From: Alligator mississippiensis
Taxonomy: Eukaryota; Chordata; Crocodylia; Alligatoridae
Assembly (NCBI RefSeq): GCF_030867095.1
Contig: NC_081832.1
Coordinates: 35,287,756 to 35,351,755 of the forward strand
DNA length: 64,000 nucleotides
Direction of reading: 5' to 3'
Shown here: positions 44,450-55,670 of the stretch, piece after piece
Layout of the letters: each line of letters starts with the position of its first letter
Numbering within the stretch: position 1 is the first letter of the stretch
The notes under the pieces: model-generated
Databases searched by the model: none
Told to the model about the DNA's origin: nothing
The model's input: the letters and a program-made list of their open reading frames with translations, nothing else
Position numbers and translations under genes: made by a program

Positions 44450-45290
44450 CTCTAGCAGAGGGCTTTAAAGGAAGTTGCTTGGTCACTCATGCTAAACTCC
44501 ACTGTTGTCAAGTCACAGGACCTACATAACACGTGACCTGTATTATTTCCTGCCTGATGTAAAAGTTTGTCTGCTCTCACCATACTGGAGACCCACCCTG
44601 ATTCAGCAACCACTGTCCCAGCATGGCACTGAAGACCCTCTAGAAGCACACTGCCAGCAATCTGATTATCCAACGGCAGGAGTATGGAGGACCACCATCA
44701 CCGCTTCCACCTTGATACTGGTATCCCAACAGCCAAACTTCCCTGCATCATCAGGAGAACCAGGCTGAAGTTTCTAAAGATCCTGGCATCATGAACCTTG
44801 ACTGACCAACTGGTGGTAACGTGTGAATTCTCTCTGGTGGTCCATGACACCTTGCAGCACAACAGAGCAGGCTTTACAGTGCATATGGTCTGAGTTGCAG
44901 TAGGAACACCTAACACCATAATGCAGGTGGAAAAGCCCATTCAAACAATTCTGGCAATGATGTGCAGGGTAGTGAGGTGTAGGAAGCACAGTGCCAGCAC
45001 TTTGTATGATGCAGCACACCTTCCACATTGCAAAATCTACTCTGGACTTGCCCACACCAAAATGATTGGCTGCAAACTGGAGGCAGCTGGGTGCTGCCTT
45101 CTTGAGGGCCAGTTGCTGCTTTAAGCAATGGAGCCAGCTCAGCACAGATATCCATAAAGCTGTCCTGATCCCAGGTCCACAGGACTCCTATTAATTCATA
45201 TCTCCCTAGGCCAGAAGTGCTGGTACACAGTTTGCAGGTGGTCATAGGGAAGGACTTTCTCTCTGGTGTCCTGTATAACATCATATTCAG
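44450..45290 (-). pseudogene. PIF/Harbinger transposase relic
   Basis: Minus-strand pieces in several frames match the order of Harbinger transposases: CAELAPLLKAATGPQ, then FAANHFGVGKSRVDFAMWKV (the helix-turn-helix-like segment), then VLQGVMDHQREFT and SWSVKVHDARIFRNFSL (catalytic-core region, family pattern VDHRG.F....GWSGKVHDARVFRNS). Frames shift near 45145 and 44940, and DDE residues cannot all be placed. Terminal repeats were not found. Confidence 0.72.
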
Positions 45291-45315
45291 GCATGCTAGT
45301 GTCAGCAGAGCAGAT

Positions 45316-45425
45316 CAGGTAGCATATCTGGGATGGTCTGGATAGGGATGATCCTGCCTCAGGCATGGGACTGAGTAGATGACATCTAGAGAGCCCCTCA
45401 AGCCCCTACTTTTCTGTGATCTTGA
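45316..45425 (+). mobile_element. CR1 3' tail fragment
   Basis: GATGGTCTGGATAGGGATGA and following, then CTGCCTCAGGCATGGGACTG and CTTTTCTGTGATC, a plus-strand CR1 3' end like those at 27800-27890 and 58815-58905. Confidence 0.75.
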
Positions 45426-46036
45426 GGAAGAGCTTTTCTAGGTCCTTGGTCTTGGTGGTTTATGTTTTCATGCTATTACATGCCAGATGGGAAAAGAGGA
45501 TGCAGAGCATGGCTGGGTAGATCATGAGTCTCTACTTCAAGCAGAACTAGAAGGGCAGGACCTCCTGGCACTGATTGACCAGTGGCTGCAGGGAAAGAAA
45601 AGGATAAGTATCCAATCTTGGCTCCCTAGGGTGACAGCATAAATGGCAGTCTTTCCCAAAGTGAAACTAACCAGGGTGCAGTGGCAGTGGACACAAAGCA
45701 TAACCTGGGGTTGGGGTGCTCTCCTCTGCACCTTCACAATCCCAGAAAAACCTCTGGAGATTTAAGTCTGAAAGGCATACTGGGATCTCTGCTCTCCAGC
45801 TCTAGCTGCAGAACTCCACTACATCATGGGTTCAGAGCCATTATGAAGTGCTTTAGATGGGAGGGGTTATATATCTGCACAATGTGGTCACTCCAAATTT
45901 GAAGCATTTCAAATTGCAATATTTGAAGCACTTCAAAAGAACACGTACCCTCAGAGTAGTTTTCCTAGTGTATAGGCAGCTACTGTGCAATAGGCTTTGT
46001 CATCTAAAAAGTGGATGTATTACCTCCTGATAGCCA
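45426..46036. other. Intergenic, unassigned
   Basis: May include the N-terminal side of the Harbinger relic on the minus strand (frame 45537-45737), but no motif is clear. ATTTGAAGCACTTCAAA-type palindromic words lie around 45895-45935. Confidence 0.3.
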
Positions 46037-46044
46037 CTAGAATT

Positions 46045-47896
46045 CAGGGGTGGGCAAAATAAGGCCCATGGGTCATATCCAGCCCACCAGGTCATTCTAT
46101 CTGGCCCGTGGGTCCCCTAAAACATTTAGAAAATTAATTACTATCTGCCCATGGCTGCCTAAGATGACAAGGCACTGGCAGCAGCAGGACCCAGGAGGAG
46201 CTGGCAGAAGGACCCAGCAGCAGCAGCAGCAAGGCCCACCCAGCCCCACCCTACCCTCAGTCCTCAGCCAGAAGCTTCTGGCTGTTCCCCCACCCTCCCT
46301 CCATCCAAGAGTGCAAACTCTGGTAAGAATGGGTGAGGGAGTGAGGGGGAGGATCACCAGTGCAGCAGGAGCCAGCTTGGCTCAGCTGGCACCATGCAGT
46401 TACCAGTTGCATGGCTGGAACCACAAGGCACAGCAGGAGCCAGCTGGGAACCACAGAGGCCAGGCTGGATCCTGCAGTCCCACCATGCAGTCAGAGCAGC
46501 AAGTGGGAGGGAAGGGGACAGTAGGGGAAAAGGAGTGGCAGCAGGTACTTTGGGGGGGGGGCAGAGAGGATAGTGGTGGCAGTGGCAGTGAGTGGGCTGG
46601 CAGATGCGTGGTGCCCTGGGTCAGGACCAGCAGCAGCAGGAGCCAGTTGGGAACTGGGGGACCAAGCTGGCTCCTGCTGCATTCTGTGGTCCCGGCCATG
46701 CAGCCAGGAACTGTGAGCTGCTGGAGCAGCTGGCGGGTGTACGGGGGAAGTGGTGATGGCAGGTGGGAAAGAAGGGATGCGGCAGGGGAAAAGCAGCTAG
46801 AGCAGGTGGGGGCGGGCAGTGGATGGGAGGTAACACAGGGCCTGTGCCAGTGCCCTGGGGCCAGGACTGGCAGGGGCGCAGGGCAGGGCAGGGCAGCAGG
46901 ACCATGAAGCCTGGGCTGCCAGAGGCTCTATGGAGCCAGGTCAGCTTTGCACTCTCTGCCAGCACAGCAGGAGCGACCTGGCCTAGCTCCTGTGGTTTCC
47001 TGCTGGCTCCTTCTGTGTCCTGCAGTCCTGGCCACGCAGCTGGGAACTGTGTTCTGCCAGAGTGGCAGGTGGGCAGGCAGGAGAGTGGGGAGAAGCGGCT
47101 CTGGTGGGCGGGAAAGTGGGGAAACAGCAGTGGCAGCAGATGTGAGGGGGTGGACAGTGGCAGTGAGTGGGCAGGCAGGAGTGCAGCAACAGTTAGGCAA
47201 GAGTGGGGGGCCCACACCAGTGCCACGGGGTCAGGGCAGGCTGGCAGGACTACAGTGCCTAGGCTGGCAGGGGCTCTATGGTATCAGGCCAGCTCTGTCC
47301 CTCTCCCTGCTGGCATCCTGGCCACATGCAGTCCTAGGTCTCATAGCCAGGGATCTCTGCCTGCTGGGAGCTGTGAACACCCTGAGGCCTCAGGGTCTGT
47401 GTGTGGGTGGGGACGTGTGCGTGTGGGAGGGCATGCTACAAGCACATCCCACCATACACATATGCCCACTCCCCCATGCATGCCTACACCCCCTTACACA
47501 TGCCAGCCACCCTCCCCGACACCCTCTTATCCACCCCCAGAAAGCCCCCACACATCCACACTGTCCCCCACACCCCACATACCCACAGAAACACACCTAC
47601 AGCCCCCCAGAAACCTATACTCACCCACTCATACTCCCCACAATATATAAAAGTAAGACTTCATTTTAAGCTAGTAAACAATCACTTCTACGTACACTAT
47701 GCAAATGCATATAAATCAGGACAAAAATATTTTTTGAAATCAAATGAATGTATTTTGTAGTACATGTTTGATTTTTAGAATACAATTAGGTTTTTTCTGG
47801 TTCCAAGATGGCAAACCCTCTTGCTGAAAGGAGTACTTCCAGGGGCAAGGTTAGGGGGTGGGACAAGGATACTCAGGTGGCCCTTGAAAGCCCCTG
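46045..47896. mobile_element. hAT element of the CAGGGGTGGGCAAA family, truncated right end
   Basis: Starts CAGGGGTGGGCAAAATAAGG. The body is GC-rich with CAGCAG words and an ACACCC-rich stretch (47440-47640) that matches 57560-57740 in the sister copy. The shared 3' segment TACATGTTTGATTTTTAG is at about 47760. The final CTCATTAAG...CACCCCTG end is missing, so the right boundary is approximate. Long open frames (46050-46907 and 46763-47650 on plus) are chance in biased sequence. Confidence 0.75.
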
Positions 47897-48626
47897 TTAT
47901 AATCCCATCTCTTCTGCTCTCTGGGTGATCAGGGTACCTACCTCCCTGTGCTCACCTGCTACACTTTTGATGTTAAACTTGGGAGACTGCCCCAGTCCAT
48001 CAGAGTGATTCCTTTGCCCCTTGGCTTCATCTCTCTGGGCCCTCAGCCCTCAGGCTTATTTCAGTTCACTGGGCTCTTGGCCCCTCAGGCTGTGACCCAG
48101 CCTCTAAAAGCCCTTTGTCAATTGCAGTGTTTTCCCCAGGTGTCCTAAGTGGTCTCCTGCCCCTCCAGCCACTCCCGTGCCTTGCAGCTTAAACAGCAAC
48201 ATAAAGCAAAACCCAATCACAATCAAGTACACCTGGGGTGCCTTTTTCTAAACTCTTCCAAAGGTTTCTACTCAGTTCTGCTGGCTTCTCCCAGCTTGGG
48301 CCCTCCTGGACCTACTCAGTTTCCCCAGTCTCCCATATTGCTTCTCTCTTTAGCACAGGGAGCTCCTACAATGAAACACAGCCAGGGTCAGTCTCTGGTT
48401 CCTTGCCCTGCTTCTCTCTGCTTTTAGCAGTGAGATCCTACCTCCAGTTCTGCCCAGGTCACGCTGTCTCTTTGCCTCTGATGTAGGGCTTATAGCCACC
48501 TTCTGAGGACACTTCAGCAGGCCATTACCTAAGTAGCTGCCAGCTGCTTATTATCTGGGGCACTGAAGCTTTTTAACTCTACTGCCTGGCCCTATCCTTG
48601 GTAACAGCACTTGGCCCCTGTTACAT
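47895..48626 (-). mobile_element. Possible solo LTR, minus strand
   Basis: On the minus strand it would start TGTAACAGGGG and end GATTATAACA, with a GGCTATAAGCC box near 48487-48497. No matching target duplication was found at these borders, so this rests on terminal TG/CA and the TATA-like box only. Confidence 0.4.
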
Positions 48627-49692
48627 ATTGAAAGCTGAAGGAAATTCTAACATTTTGTTTGTTTTCTTAAACAAGGTCTTCTTTACTTTTGAGAATTATA
48701 GTGAAAAACTGTATTTGTGGGACGTGCAAGCAATGCAGAAATTACAGGAAGAAACAGAAGTTCAATCATAGCCATAAGTATGAAAGTTTACATAAGTTTA
48801 CATATAAACATGAAAGTTTATATTTATGGATCAGGCCTCCATATTGACAGAATAAAACATTGGAGGGGTAGACATGCATTTATGGAATTACTACCGATGA
48901 AACGGAATAGTATGAGTCATCAAGATGTTTTTAAAAATTGTTTTACTGTAAAATACATATTTACAAGTGAAGGCACTTCTAAACTGTTAACAAATTTTAG
49001 AAATGTTGAACAGGATGTGTTAATGTCCAAACTTTTTCCAAAACAAGTTTGAGCAAGTCCAAAATTCTGTTAGCATCTATTCAGAATCAAGTTTAGTGTA
49101 GAAAATGAAATTAAGATCCAATTGTAATATTTTAATTTTTAAATAAAAAGCACTAAATTAATCATGATTATCAAGAATTTCAACACCGTTATTTTAATAA
49201 AAGATCAGAGAACAGTGAATTGGTCTAGTGGGAAAACATCTTTAGCCATAAACTAGATCTATATATGATGAAAAAGTAAAGCTATATCAATTTAATTACT
49301 ACATCATGCAATACTAAGTAACCCATACTTTCCCCAGTCTTTGGAGAAATACAATCATATACTCAGAGACGTAAGCAAAATTGGCTTGGTCTGTGTGAAA
49401 TCTATATCCATATGTCTTTCTAGGGCTGGACTCAGAACAAGATTATCCTACGTACAGCTGCTTTGGTCAAGAAATTAATATGGTATCTTAAGAATTTCGC
49501 CTGAGAACTGCCATGTGCATCAAAACTAGCATGTACTTCATTATGCCATTTTAACTTATTGTGGTCTTTTACTGTCAAACATCTTTTTAGAGCAGTTAGA
49601 AGCAAAACCACCTTTAAAAGTTATTGTGTTGCTTTGGAGCTTGTGAACTTTTCCTTCAATGCTGATTATTGAAGTGTATAAGCCAACTCTCT
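48627..49692. other. Intergenic, AT-rich, unassigned
   Basis: The frame 48717-49052 on plus is an ordinary AT-rich chance frame. No repeats recognised. Confidence 0.3.
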
Positions 49693-49700
49693 CTTTATAA

Positions 49701-50253
49701 ACAGGGGTGGGCAAAATGGTGGATCCAGCTGGCAGCCAGACTCCATTTACCAGCAGCCCCTGCCCACATTAACTGTGACCAGTTTCCATGAAGACCCCAG
49801 CAACAGCAGCGCCCTGACAACATGGAGCCAGGGTTTGCATGGAGACCAGCCCCAGCACTGCTGGCAGGGCATGCAGCTGGGCAGAGAGGTGCTCCACAGC
49901 TGGGGCTGGAATCTTGCAGTGGTGAGAGTGTGGTCTGAAATCGGGGCAGAGCTGTGATGCATTGCCTGCATGCCCCTGTCCAGGGTCTGTAGGCAGAGGA
50001 TCACAGATCTCCCCCAGCTCTGGACTTGTGCAAAATCCCAGCCCTGGAGCAGCTCCCCACCCAGCTGTGTGCCCAGGCAGCACTGCTGGGTCTGGTCTCC
50101 ATGGAAACCCTGATCCCACACTGTCACAGTCCCACAGTGTCCCCCCCCCCCCCGCCATGGAAATTGGCTGCAGCACCACAGGCAGGGGCTGCTGGGAAAT
50201 GGAATCTGCAGTGGCCTCAATCCAGCCCACAGACTGGACTTCACCCGCTCCTG
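49701..50253. mobile_element. hAT-type MITE with exact 8-bp TSD
   Basis: Ends ACAGGGGTGGGCAAAA and TTCACCCGCTCCTG. The repeat CTTTATAA is exact at 49693-49700 and 50254-50261. The interior differs from the other CAGGGGTGGG copies. It lies about 1 kb beyond the RBL1 stop, so it may bound the 3' UTR. Confidence 0.85.
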
Positions 50254-50261
50254 CTTTATAA

Positions 50262-51212
50262 CCACATTTCTTTCTTCACTTCCACCAGTTCCACTTTGTA
50301 AAATTGGCATTGTAACATGTCTAACCATGGAATGATCAATAACTTAGCTAGCAAAATGAACAAAGTTCTATTACCAAGTTATACAATAAAAGGACAGGTC
50401 AAGTTTGTTAGCACTATGTACATATGCCAAGATAGAACAAAAGTGATACAGTAGAGTTGATGGATTTGATATTTAAAAAAAAAAAAAAAAAAGAGCCTTA
50501 AACAAAAATGGACTACTAATATACAATAATGAATAAATAGTAACTTTTTTTCCAATCGATAAAATCATTCTATCAAATCCAATCTTACTAAATTATTAAT
50601 TGTACGAGTTAGATACTGGCATTTTACAGTCTCACTGAGACAAGGTTCCAAAAACTCCAAAAAAAAATATTTATACAAATATGCCTCATCTGATTTGGCT
50701 TACATTTGGTGTAAATACTACACAGTTCATGAACAGGACAGTTTTCAAGTTTGTTAAATGAATTCTCACATTGTAACAGCTATAACTGTTGGCCAAAGCT
50801 GAGAATGGTTTAAACCATGACTGACACATGCTAACATTTTTCACAGTTGCAAGATACACTATGTATATATGTGCAGTATGTGTTATATGCACAACCTTTG
50901 ATAAATGCCAAAAGCAGACTCTCTGAAATAATTTAAAGATGAGTATTTGGCATGGCTTAAAGAACAAAAAGAATATTAAACAGAGTGATTTGCAGCATAT
51001 CTGACAGGAAAAAACCTCAATGTGATTATTGCCTAATTTTGCAGCAATCACTCCTTACCACTTTTGTTGCATGTCTACCAATGTTAGGAGACAATAAAGA
51101 TGTTGCAAGTTATTGGCACAATGCCAATACACATCATGGCTGTGTGGAAATAAATTATATAACAGGTATGTTGAACTTTACAGATTTCAGTACTCATAGG
51201 ACCATGATAGCT
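50262..51212 (-). other. RBL1 3' untranslated region and downstream flank
   Basis: AT-rich sequence immediately downstream of the RBL1 stop, without repeats that I recognise until the hAT element ending at 50253. No canonical AATAAA is seen on the minus strand here. A TATAAA variant lies on the minus strand at 50670-50675, about 540 bp after the stop, as a possible poly(A) signal. A pure A run lies on the plus strand around 50475-50492. The true 3' end is not determined. Confidence 0.5.
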
Positions 51213-51383
51213 CTAATGATTTGCTCTTTCACTGACAACATCCTGAAGACGTTTAAGTAAAACATCATCGTTTTCTTGGCAGAGTCGTTTTGCTGGAGTT
51301 TCTGTGTCACTATCAATTGCTATTGCTCGTTTCTTATTCCTGTGTTCACCTTGTTTGATCATATTATTAATGTCCTTTAAGCT
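51213..51383 (-). CDS. RBL1: RBL1 terminal coding exon with stop
   Basis: The last coding exon: 56 codons and a TAG stop at 51213-51215. It begins SLKDINNMIKQGEHRNKKR and ends LLKRLQDVVSERANH. The basic stretch and the ETPAKRLCQEND segment match the C-terminus of vertebrate p107. The acceptor is TTTACAG. With the five upstream exons the window encodes about 279 C-terminal residues without a frameshift or stop, so the gene looks functional here. Confidence 0.96.
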   Translation of the reverse strand, partial: SLKDINNMIKQGEHRNKKRAIAIDSDTETPAKRLCQENDDVLLKRLQDVVSERANH

Positions 51384-51633
51384 CTGTAAATAAGGAGAAA
51401 ATTTTCATTTTTTTCAATTTGTTTTTAAAATTTATGACACAAAGTTTACTTTGACTTTTAATTTTCAAAGGACTGGTAATATAAGAAATACTACTTCAGA
51501 CTTTATATATTGCCTTTCATTAAAACTGCAAACCTTGTTCAAAGAATGCCTTTATAAAACTCTCTTATGGAAAAAATCTGAAACTGGTCAAATTGGGGAG
51601 CTGTTTAATTTCTGTAAACAGTGTAAGTCTTAC

Positions 51634-51798
51634 CTTAGACGGGCTTCCATTAAACTTGTACAGTAGGGCAGTACGAGGTGTTAGGCAGGGACCATTCTTG
51701 TGTGGAGAAACATAAACAGAGTGTTGCTGGGATATTCGCCAAGGAGATACTGGTTGCTGTTTAATGTTGGGAAATGGGGAAAGGGGAGGTGCTTCCAT
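51634..51798 (-). CDS. RBL1: RBL1 coding exon, CDK-site-rich C-terminal region
   Basis: A 165-bp exon of 55 codons, phase 0, starting MEAPPLSPFPNIKQQP and ending LYKFNGSPSK. It contains a run of Ser/Thr-Pro sites (LSPF, VSPW, VSPH, LTPR). Such sites in the p107 C-terminal region are phosphorylated by cyclin-CDK to release E2F. The acceptor follows an A/T-rich polypyrimidine tract ending TTTAAG and the donor is AAG|GTAAGAC. The leading Met is internal, not a start codon. Confidence 0.96.
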
Positions 51799-51953
51799 CT
51801 TAAAAAAAAAAAAGGCACGGACACAGTTTGTCTATATAGGAACTTACCTGAAAAACATTAAAAAGACTAAAGCTTCACAAATAAAGCAACAAAGATTTGT
51901 CTGAATGCATACTTTTGGGTCTCCTATGCCATATTGATCACTTTCTATTAGCT

Positions 51954-52161
51954 CAGTGGTGCCCAACATTTCTGGACTGAGGGCCAGCAACACGCCATCT
52001 GGCTGCAGGGCTTGGAAATTTGGTGGTGGTGGAGTGGTGTCAACATTTATTACCACTGTACTCCCACTGCTAAAATTTCCAGACTCATGCAGAGCTGTGA
52101 GCCAGATGACGGAGCTCTGCAGGCCAGATTTGGCCAGAGGGCTGAAGGTTGAACAGAACTG
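51954..52161. mobile_element. Short hAT MITE in RBL1 intron
   Basis: 208 bp, left end CAGTGGTGCCCAACATTTC, right end GTTGAACAGAACTG. Target repeats TATTAGCT (51946-51953) and TACTAGCT (52162-52169), one mismatch. Confidence 0.8.
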
Positions 52162-52446
52162 TACTAGCTCAATTTATTCATTTTAGGAATCACAAAAGAC
52201 AAACCAATTTTTCAGCTGTATGACATAGACGAAATGAGAAACACTCAAAACATAGCACTCATTCCATCACTTACGGGTCAATTGCAATAGACAACCTAGC
52301 CACAAGACATATTGCAGAAGCAAATATAACTACAATTGTATTGGCTCTGCCACTATTCAGAAAGATAAATATACAATGTGGCAATCATGTTCAGGTTGTA
52401 TACATTAAAAGAGTGGTTTGTAGATGGAAAAACCAGAGGCTTCAAG

Positions 52447-53448
52447 TAGGGGTGTACCAATAGAGATTTTGGGGGCTGATACTGATAGCAGATATTTAAG
52501 GAGACATATTGGCTGATACTGATCTGATACAGCTGCAGTCAAGTGGTAAGACCAGCGAGGTGGAAGGGGAGGGAAGGAAAGGGGTATGGGGGGGGCAGAT
52601 CAATGCCCCCTGCGGTGAGGGATGGGGCAGGGGCAGAGGTGTGGCTCATAGGGTCGGAGCAGCTCCTGCCACTGCTTACACCCCAGAGGGGTGGGGGGGG
52701 GGTGTTTCCCCAGATGTGTTTGGCACAGGGTGGGCTTCAGCTGCAGGGTGGAGCCAGCGCTGCGCGGGGCTTTTCTTGCCAGAGGCTGGACTTGGAGCAG
52801 GCTCCGGCAGCGCTGGGAAGAGGCTGCAACCACCCCAAATTTTGCCACAGCTCCGCTCCCAGTCCCACACCACCACCTGGCGCAGCCCCAGCTGAACACC
52901 TTGCCTCCACCCAAGTGCCAGGAAAGGCCAGGGCTGCACCAGGCAGTGGTGCGGGGCTGGGAGCAGAGCTGCAGCAAAATCTGGGGTGGCTCCTCCACCC
53001 AGCACCACCAGAGCTCACTCCGAGCCCAGCCCCTGGTAAGAAAAGCTCTGCGCAGCACCAGCTCCACCCTGCAGCTGAAGCCTGCCCTGCACTGTGCAGA
53101 TCCAGGGGCACATGCCCCCCACCTCTCTGGGGTGCAAGCAGTGGCAGGAGCTGCCCCCAACCCACTAGCCGTGCTTCCATCCTGCACCCCCCCACCCTGG
53201 CTGGCTCACCATGGGGAGCATTGATTTGCACCCCCATGCCACTTCCCTCCCCTCTCCCTTTCCGATTTACCAGCTGGAAGCAGCTCTCCATGCTGCCACC
53301 TCTGCTCTGTGCTGTGCTGCTGTGGCTGTGCACAGCACAGGCATTTATAAGCCACATTACTGGTCCCATGGGGCCAATATCTGATATAGACAATTTTCTT
53401 TATATTGGTATTGATTTGATAGCGGACCGATGTATCAGTGCACCTCTA
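52447..53448. mobile_element. 1002-bp hAT-type element in RBL1 intron
   Basis: Ends TAGGGGTGTACCAATAGAG and TGTATCAGTGCACCTCTA. Target repeats GCTTCAAG (52439-52446) and GATTCAAG (53449-53456), one mismatch. The GC-rich interior gives long chance frames (for example 52543-53508). Sister copy at 61009-62012. Confidence 0.87.
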
Positions 53449-53610
53449 GATTCAAGGCTTATAAACTACAGTCAGTTCAGTCTATTCTTGATGAAAGCAA
53501 GGATTTGAATTTAAAAAGTGACAATATACACATATAAAAGCCAATAAACCCACCACTTAATACTTATGCCCACTATTAGTTATATCTAAAATTAAAACTA
53601 CTTTACATAC

Positions 53611-53774
53611 TGCATGATCCTGGTTTGTCATATCATATTTCAGTGCAAACGATTTTACTCTTCCTACATAGACTGCATTGTAAAATTTTATAAGATCTCC
53701 TCTCTCCTCTCCTGATTCACTGGAGTTCTCTAATGTAGATCTTAATGATGAACAGCATGCTTTCCCAGAAGAGT
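53611..53774 (-). CDS. RBL1: RBL1 coding exon, spacer and C-terminal pocket segment
   Basis: A 164-bp exon. Its first two bases complete an Asp codon begun in the preceding exon, and it ends in phase 0 with QDHA before GTATGT. It contains EERGDLIKFYN and YVGRVKSFALKYD, strongly conserved in p107, preceded by a variable Ser-rich stretch. The intron on its 5' side is about 5.2 kb and contains several hAT-type elements (53917, 55387, 56738) and a CR1 tail, none disturbing a splice site. Confidence 0.95.
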
Positions 53775-53916
53775 CTATGACAACAAGAAAAATGAGCAGA
53801 GAGAGGTAGTTAGCAGTGTTAGCCTTAAGTCAAGCAGAAGGCAACAACTAATTGTTTCAGATCGGATGAAGAAGGTCATCATGAAAGCTTATGCCTTTTT
53901 GACACAGTCTCTGAAG

Positions 53917-54228
53917 CAGTGATTCTCAACTAGGGTGCTGGGGGATCCGGGGGTGCTTGAGATCCTTTCAAGTGTGCCTCAGGATGCCACTCAATGTTAG
54001 CACAGTCAGGTGTGCAAACATGATTCACAAGATAATCCCAGGAATTTTAAGTAACAATCTATAATATTAAAAATGTTCTGATCTGTTGTTGTTTCTCTGA
54101 GTTCTTTGCAATACAGAGATTGCTCTATTTATTTCTGTAGTCTAAAAATGAGTGAAAACTGAGCTGGCATTTTCCATGAGGTTGTGTCCAACTAGGGGCG
54201 CCTCGAGTCCAACAAGGTTGAGAACTAC
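53917..54228. mobile_element. Short hAT MITE in RBL1 intron
   Basis: Left end CAGTGATTCTCAACTAGGG, right end GGTTGAGAACTA. Flanking CTCTGAAG and CTCTAAAA agree at 6 of 8 bases, so the boundary is plausible rather than firm. Confidence 0.7.
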
Positions 54229-54822
54229 TCTAAAAGGTGCTATCTAGCTCTGCTTTTTACAAGAAAAATGCAGCAGTTTTCAGCATCAAGTCACTGACAC
54301 TTAATTTTCAGATACAAGCTGATAATAAGCAGCAGGTCATATTATAAATTAAGGTTCTACTTGGCAGAGTTAATAAAATCAACTGATAGCTATTATAGCC
54401 TATTATGTTAATCATTTATTTTTAAAAAACCCTATTTATAAATGGAGATTTAATAAAATGTAACCATAATGTCCCTTTTTACACATTTTGCAAAGGGTCA
54501 CAATTTTTCTTAGGAAACTCAGCATACAGATAAAAGTACTTTTTAACCACTTAAAAACAGATGAGGGAACTGCTTGTTGGTAGTATGCATCAGCTGTTAC
54601 AAATGTAACTGTTACATCTACATGCTCCTGTCCTGATACAAATTAGCTAAACCCAACTAAAACAGGGTTAAATTTGCAACCATACTGCTGTGCTTGCATT
54701 ACTATAAAATCATGGAGACCTAACAGTTACAGTGTAACAGCTTATATGAGGAACATCTGATACTGATATATTCTAATATTATAGAAGCCTGAGTCCATCT
54801 GTCTGTGTGTAATGCTTTATTT

Positions 54823-54861
54823 GCACTCTGATTGGCTGTTTCTGTCAGGCAATCAGAGTGC
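54823..54861. repeat. 16-bp-arm hairpin
   Basis: GCACTCTGATTGGCTG pairs with CAGGCAATCAGAGTGC, one mismatch, seven-base loop. Confidence 0.85.
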
Positions 54862-54921
54862 TCCAAGCATGGGGGAGCGCCACCATGATTCCAAAGTGGC
54901 GCTGAGGACTGGTCAGAGGGT

Positions 54922-54960
54922 GGGGGAGCCAGGGCCAGTAGCGCTGGCCTTGGCTCCCCC
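54922..54960. repeat. 17-bp-arm GC-rich hairpin
   Basis: GGGGGAGCCAGGGCCAG pairs with CTGGCCTTGGCTCCCCC, one mismatch (G-T), five-base loop TAGCG. Confidence 0.85.
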
Positions 54961-55386
54961 ACCCCACTCCCTGCAAGAGGCATAACAGCAGCAGCATGGG
55001 GTGTTAGGTGGCAGCACTCCATTCCAGCTCCCTACCCCCCACCCCATCATTCTTGACAGGCAATTGGCTAGTCAATTTATAATCTCATTTATTCTAATCT
55101 ATTGAGGCTCTTAATTCCAATTCAGGAAATAACCATAATCAAGGGACAACACTTTTTTATGGTGGATAGAATCACCAACCTGTGAGTAAAGATCTGCTTT
55201 ATCTTCTGTGACACGCAACATGTATTATAAAAACACCAGATAGCTAAATCAGGTGCAGAAAAGGTCTATCAGCCATTAGTTAAAATTCATTTCTATAAAA
55301 AGACTATTGTCAATCTGGATTAGACCAATGGTCCATCTAGCCAAGCATCCTGTCTCCAACAGCAGCAAGTAGTAGATGCTTTAGAG

Positions 55387-55662
55387 CAGGGGTGTCAAAC
55401 CTGCTTGGACCCCAGGCTAGATCTAAATTGCAGGGCTTGTCATAGGCCCAATTCAGACCCACCTCCAGTGACAGGGCAAGTGGTGGCCATTGCATGACAG
55501 TTAATGCAGGCATTGTTTGCCCCCCAGCTACTGACACTTGTCCTCAACAGAGCTCTGTACCCAAGAATATGGTGACAGGACTTGCCTCCAAATCCCTGGC
55601 CTCTCCAGGAGCTCTCTGGGCTGGGTAAAATGGCTCCACAAACTGCATCTTTCACACTCCTG
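55387..55662. mobile_element. 276-bp hAT MITE in RBL1 intron
   Basis: Ends CAGGGGTGTCAAACC and CTTTCACACTCCTG. Target repeats CTTTAGAG (55379-55386) and CTTTAGAA (55663-55670), one mismatch. Confidence 0.86.
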
Positions 55663-55670
55663 CTTTAGAA

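Larger units (their letters stand above)
54229..55378. other. RBL1 intron with two adjacent hairpins
   Basis: No exon. Hairpins at 54823-54861 and 54922-54960 are listed separately. The left context ATTCTAATATTATAGAAGCC and TCCATCTGTCTGT may mark another non-autonomous transposon that I cannot bound. Confidence 0.4.

Noticed and set aside
46050..47669. Long plus-strand frames (285 and 295 codons) as genes
   Set aside because: They lie inside a hAT-type element, have biased Gly/Ser/Gln/Pro composition, overlap long frames on the other strand and contain no domain.
52543..53508. 321-codon plus-strand frame
   Set aside because: Falls within the 1002-bp hAT element bounded by 8-bp duplications. 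GC-rich chance frame.
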